In this document: in pieces, positions 61,979 through 64,000 of the stretch | Numbering within the stretch: the stretch's first letter is position 1 | How the letters are laid out: each line of letters starts with the position of its first letter | NCBI GenBank assembly: GCA_900469625.1 | Contig: UBXV01000035.1 | Span: 62,001 to 126,000, forward strand | Source of the DNA: Hyphomicrobiales bacterium | GTDB lineage: Bacteria > Pseudomonadota > Alphaproteobacteria > Rhizobiales > Rhizobiaceae | Direction of reading: 5' to 3' | DNA length: 64,000 nt | Notes under the pieces: model-generated | Told to the model about the DNA's origin: nothing | Seen by the model: the letters and a program-made list of their open reading frames with translations, nothing else | Database searches by the model: none | Made by a program: the position numbers and the translations under genes

Positions 61979-63588
61979 GCGGGGCTCGCGTCATGTGCCA
62001 AGTCCATTGATGTCGTTTTGCCGCCTCTAGCGGGGTCCCGTTCTGTCTCCGTTTCTTCTTCGACGTGATCGTCGGTGTCGAATGCGTAGTGGCCGAAAAG
62101 CGGTAGGATCGACTGCTCGAAATAACGCACCTCCAGTGCAGCGAGCAACGAAAGCAGGATGCCAAACGCGAGTGCGAGAAGCGTCGTTGCGAAGGCCAAT
62201 CCCAAGTCGGCAGAGAGTGTGCTGATGGCCTGAGCGCGCTCTGAAGCCGTTGTTGCCCAGACGATTGCATCGGCCCCGGTCAGACTATTCATGATGCCGC
62301 GCACCGTTCCGATGAAGCCGAGAGCAGGCAGTGTGGCGATTGCAAAACGCATGGGCCACCGCGCCGAGGCGATCTCGTCCATCAGCTGGTCCTTCCAATA
62401 GGCGCGCTCGCCAGGATCGAGCGATCGCACTTGCGCACCTGCCCGTGCCAGGAGCCTGACGACGTTGTCGCGCCCTGGATCAACTTCGGCTCCGGTTCTG
62501 ATCATCCGCTGTGAGATTTTCATCATGATCGCGGCGGCCGACAGTCGCCCAAGGCAAAGAACGAGAGCGAAGTAACCAATCAGGAAGATCAGGAACTGCT
62601 CCCACCCAGTTATGAGGGTGACGTAAAAGACGCCGCTCCTGTACTCGCCCGTGGTACGCATCTGGCCGATGCCCCAGGTCAGAAGCTTCTCCATGTGGTC
62701 AAAGCTGCGCCACAGGTCTTGTTCGGATAGGGGCTGACCGTTCGCGCCCATCGGCTGCGCGCCACATCGGTTTTTGCCATACCGGTAGCCACTGCCGTCA
62801 GTGGCCTGAGACTTGAGAAACATCGCATTGGCAATCTCACTGTCGGTGACGGAGTTTGGCACCGACATGCGAAGCACCGAAAGATCGAACTCCCCTGCTG
62901 CTGCGTTCGCCATGAATACGCTGTCACTCAGTGCCGACGCATCGGTGTAGTCGGACGGATAGAGCCGCGCGATGAAATAGGCGACCGCGGGTGCATAAGC
63001 CGAATCGGCGAGAACTACGTCGCTCGGGTCCGTGCCGGCATCGCGCGAGGTATCGTTGTTGCAGACACCGCGACTGAAGGCTATCAACAGGTTCGGACCT
63101 CGCTCCTGTCGGCGCTTGGCATCCTTCAGCATTTTGTATGTGTTTGCCAGAGCTCCATCGCTGCCCGTTTGCGTGACGAGATCGGCTGGGGTCGCCACGG
63201 TGTCCGGACCGATCACGCCGGCATCGATCAACAAGTTCCAGATCACCTCGTCGCTGAACGGCGCGGGCGTCACTGGGTCTTGCGGTTTCGCCGCGCAATC
63301 ATTCTGATTGAGTGCCGGCATCCCCGAACAGAATGCCTGGGCCAGGTCGACCGTTTCGGCAATCTGCAAGAGCCGTCCCTGGGCAAGTCTCTGCAAACCG
63401 GCATAGCTCCCGAGGGCCAAGGCGAGAGCGAGAAGCATCATCACGATCCAGCCTATCCATGACAGCGACAGGTGCTGATCAAACAAGTGACGACCGGCCC
63501 AGTCCCGAGTCAGACGCACCTTGTGCTTAAGCGATGCCTTGTTGTGCGCGACGGGTCGCACCTGTGCCGCGGGACCAGTCACTGGCAT
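61975..63588 (-). CDS. MotA/TolQ/ExbB-family proton channel protein with large periplasmic insertion
   Basis: 537 aa from ATG 63588 (AGGAG just upstream; GTG about 6 codons later is an alternative). Helix 1 at about 44-65 (WIGWIVMMLLALALALGSYA), then about 260 extracytoplasmic residues with Cys pairs (AFCSG, NDCAA, GVCNN, NRCGA), helix 2 at 328-350, and the MotA/TolQ/ExbB core: WPMRFAIATLPALGFIGTVR (helix 3, about 415-432) and LSADLGLAFATTLLALAFGI (helix 4, about 461-480). The G-x-[LI]-G-T-V-x-G motif is diagnostic. Ordinary TolQ/ExbB are 230-250 aa, so the insertion after helix 1 is unusual. Coupled to the genes on both sides. Confidence 0.85.
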   Translation of the reverse strand: MPVTGPAAQVRPVAHNKASLKHKVRLTRDWAGRHLFDQHLSLSWIGWIVMMLLALALALGSYAGLQRLAQGRLLQIAETVDLAQAFCSGMPALNQNDCAAKPQDPVTPAPFSDEVIWNLLIDAGVIGPDTVATPADLVTQTGSDGALANTYKMLKDAKRRQERGPNLLIAFSRGVCNNDTSRDAGTDPSDVVLADSAYAPAVAYFIARLYPSDYTDASALSDSVFMANAAAGEFDLSVLRMSVPNSVTDSEIANAMFLKSQATDGSGYRYGKNRCGAQPMGANGQPLSEQDLWRSFDHMEKLLTWGIGQMRTTGEYRSGVFYVTLITGWEQFLIFLIGYFALVLCLGRLSAAAIMMKISQRMIRTGAEVDPGRDNVVRLLARAGAQVRSLDPGERAYWKDQLMDEIASARWPMRFAIATLPALGFIGTVRGIMNSLTGADAIVWATTASERAQAISTLSADLGLAFATTLLALAFGILLSLLAALEVRYFEQSILPLFGHYAFDTDDHVEEETETERDPARGGKTTSMDLAHDASPA

Positions 63589-64000
63589 TCTCCTAGAACT
63601 TCGGCCAAAATTCCGAACACATGGACCTTGAGGCCTGCCTTCTTTGTCATTGCATCTGCGTCGGTCAGCGCGCTCGCCAAGGCCACGCGGTTGACGAGCG
63701 TCGGCTCGGCAAGGTCCCGCATCTTCGGGACAATGCCTGCCGCAGTGCCACACAAGGAACGGCCCGGTGGCTTCGCACCGCCGGTCCAAACGGCCTGATT
63801 GGCTTCCGGGACCTTGGGGAGCTGATGCAGGTGGACGATCATGCGGTCAGCGAACGCATCGGTCACCACGGCATTCTCCCCGGCCCAGAAGGCATACACG
63901 GCCATGCCGGTTTCACGCGCGGCTCCAAGTGTGAGCGTCCAGGACGCTTGGTCCTTAAAGAACGGCACCAGCGCCTTGAGGCCGTCCATCCATGGTGCGA
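63579..64000 (-). CDS. Unknown protein, N-terminus beyond the window edge
   Basis: At least 140 residues, open to the right edge. Visible parts include KALVPFFKDQASWTLTLGAA, AVYAFWAGENAVVTDAFADR and AGLKVHVFGILAEVLGECQ, with two Cys (SLCGT, GECQ). An in-frame ATG at 63989 is possible, but the frame continues upstream (APW before it), so an internal position is likely. Its last ten bases overlap the channel gene. The alternating strand/helix pattern ending KVHVFGI could be a Rossmann- or VWA-like domain, but I cannot establish this. Confidence 0.6.
   Translation of the reverse strand, partial: APWMDGLKALVPFFKDQASWTLTLGAARETGMAVYAFWAGENAVVTDAFADRMIVHLHQLPKVPEANQAVWTGGAKPPGRSLCGTAAGIVPKMRDLAEPTLVNRVALASALTDADAMTKKAGLKVHVFGILAEVLGECQ

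Noticed and set aside
60726-64000. Assignment of the right-end operon to the Zorya defence system
   Set aside because: No OmpA-type ZorB domain and no helicase or nuclease gene is visible; only the general channel/stator principle is shared.

Overview
The window looks like accessory DNA (large plasmid, chromid or genomic island) of a Rhizobiaceae-type alphaproteobacterium such as Rhizobium, Agrobacterium or Ensifer. The pointers are high GC with many divergent regulator/operon pairs, a TGA-N9-TCA iron-responsive (RirA-type) operator, a BA14K-family secreted protein, an OccR-like LysR regulator with an opine-type transporter, and a Ti-plasmid-type TraA relaxase with a Q-type oriT. No rRNA, tRNA, CRISPR array, repABC or intact transposase was recognised, so plasmid versus chromosome cannot be decided.

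Layout. 1-4.9 kb: peptide/opine-type ABC operon (binding protein, two permeases, two RidA proteins) with a divergent TetR regulator and its palindromic operator. 5.4 kb: BA14K protein. 6.1-12.4 kb: iron-regulated haem operon (TonB receptor, SbmA-like ABC protein, haem-utilisation protein, ChaN-like protein) behind an iron box, with a broken hugZ-like gene on the other side of the box. 12.5-15 kb: YCII protein, TetR and imine-reductase-like dehydrogenase. 15.1-22.6 kb: pectin/hexuronate catabolism (kdgF-like cupin, kduD, kduI, CUT2 sugar transporter, aldehyde dehydrogenase, divergent GntR). 23-27.5 kb: rpsU, EamA exporter plus shortened nitroreductase with divergent LysR, and gdhA. 27.7-39.5 kb: two amine/opine-oxidation modules, each combining LysR regulator, uptake proteins, FAD oxidoreductase(s) and RidA; the first closely resembles the occ/oox opine systems. 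39.6-50.4 kb: a mosaic with gene fragments (RHS tip, ceramidase-like domain, LysR, aquaporin, toxin-antitoxin) around an intact MacAB-TolC-type efflux cassette and a class III nucleotide cyclase. 51.2-60.5 kb: mobilisation block (TraA, oriT, TraC-like protein, VirD4/TraG coupling protein) followed by ProQ-like, WGR, ArdC antirestriction, cold-shock, LysR and XRE genes. 60.7-64 kb: a tightly coupled operon with a MotA/TolQ/ExbB-type channel and two small proteins whose single membrane helix starts with an aspartate; it runs off the right edge.

Two observations stand out. First, a 24-bp sequence containing CGCATAATGTAT, resembling the XerC half and centre of dif sites, occurs five times in one orientation (27.70, 39.59, 48.06, 50.97 and 60.58 kb), each time at a boundary between functional blocks. 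This suggests assembly or reshuffling of modules by Xer-type recombination. Second, the right-end operon looks like an ion-driven membrane motor with two different stator-like aspartate subunits and Cys-containing periplasmic domains, an arrangement I cannot assign to a named system.

The recurring metabolic theme is import of plant- or host-derived compounds (peptides/opines, amino acids, uronates, haem) followed by oxidation, with RidA proteins placed to remove reactive enamine/imine products.
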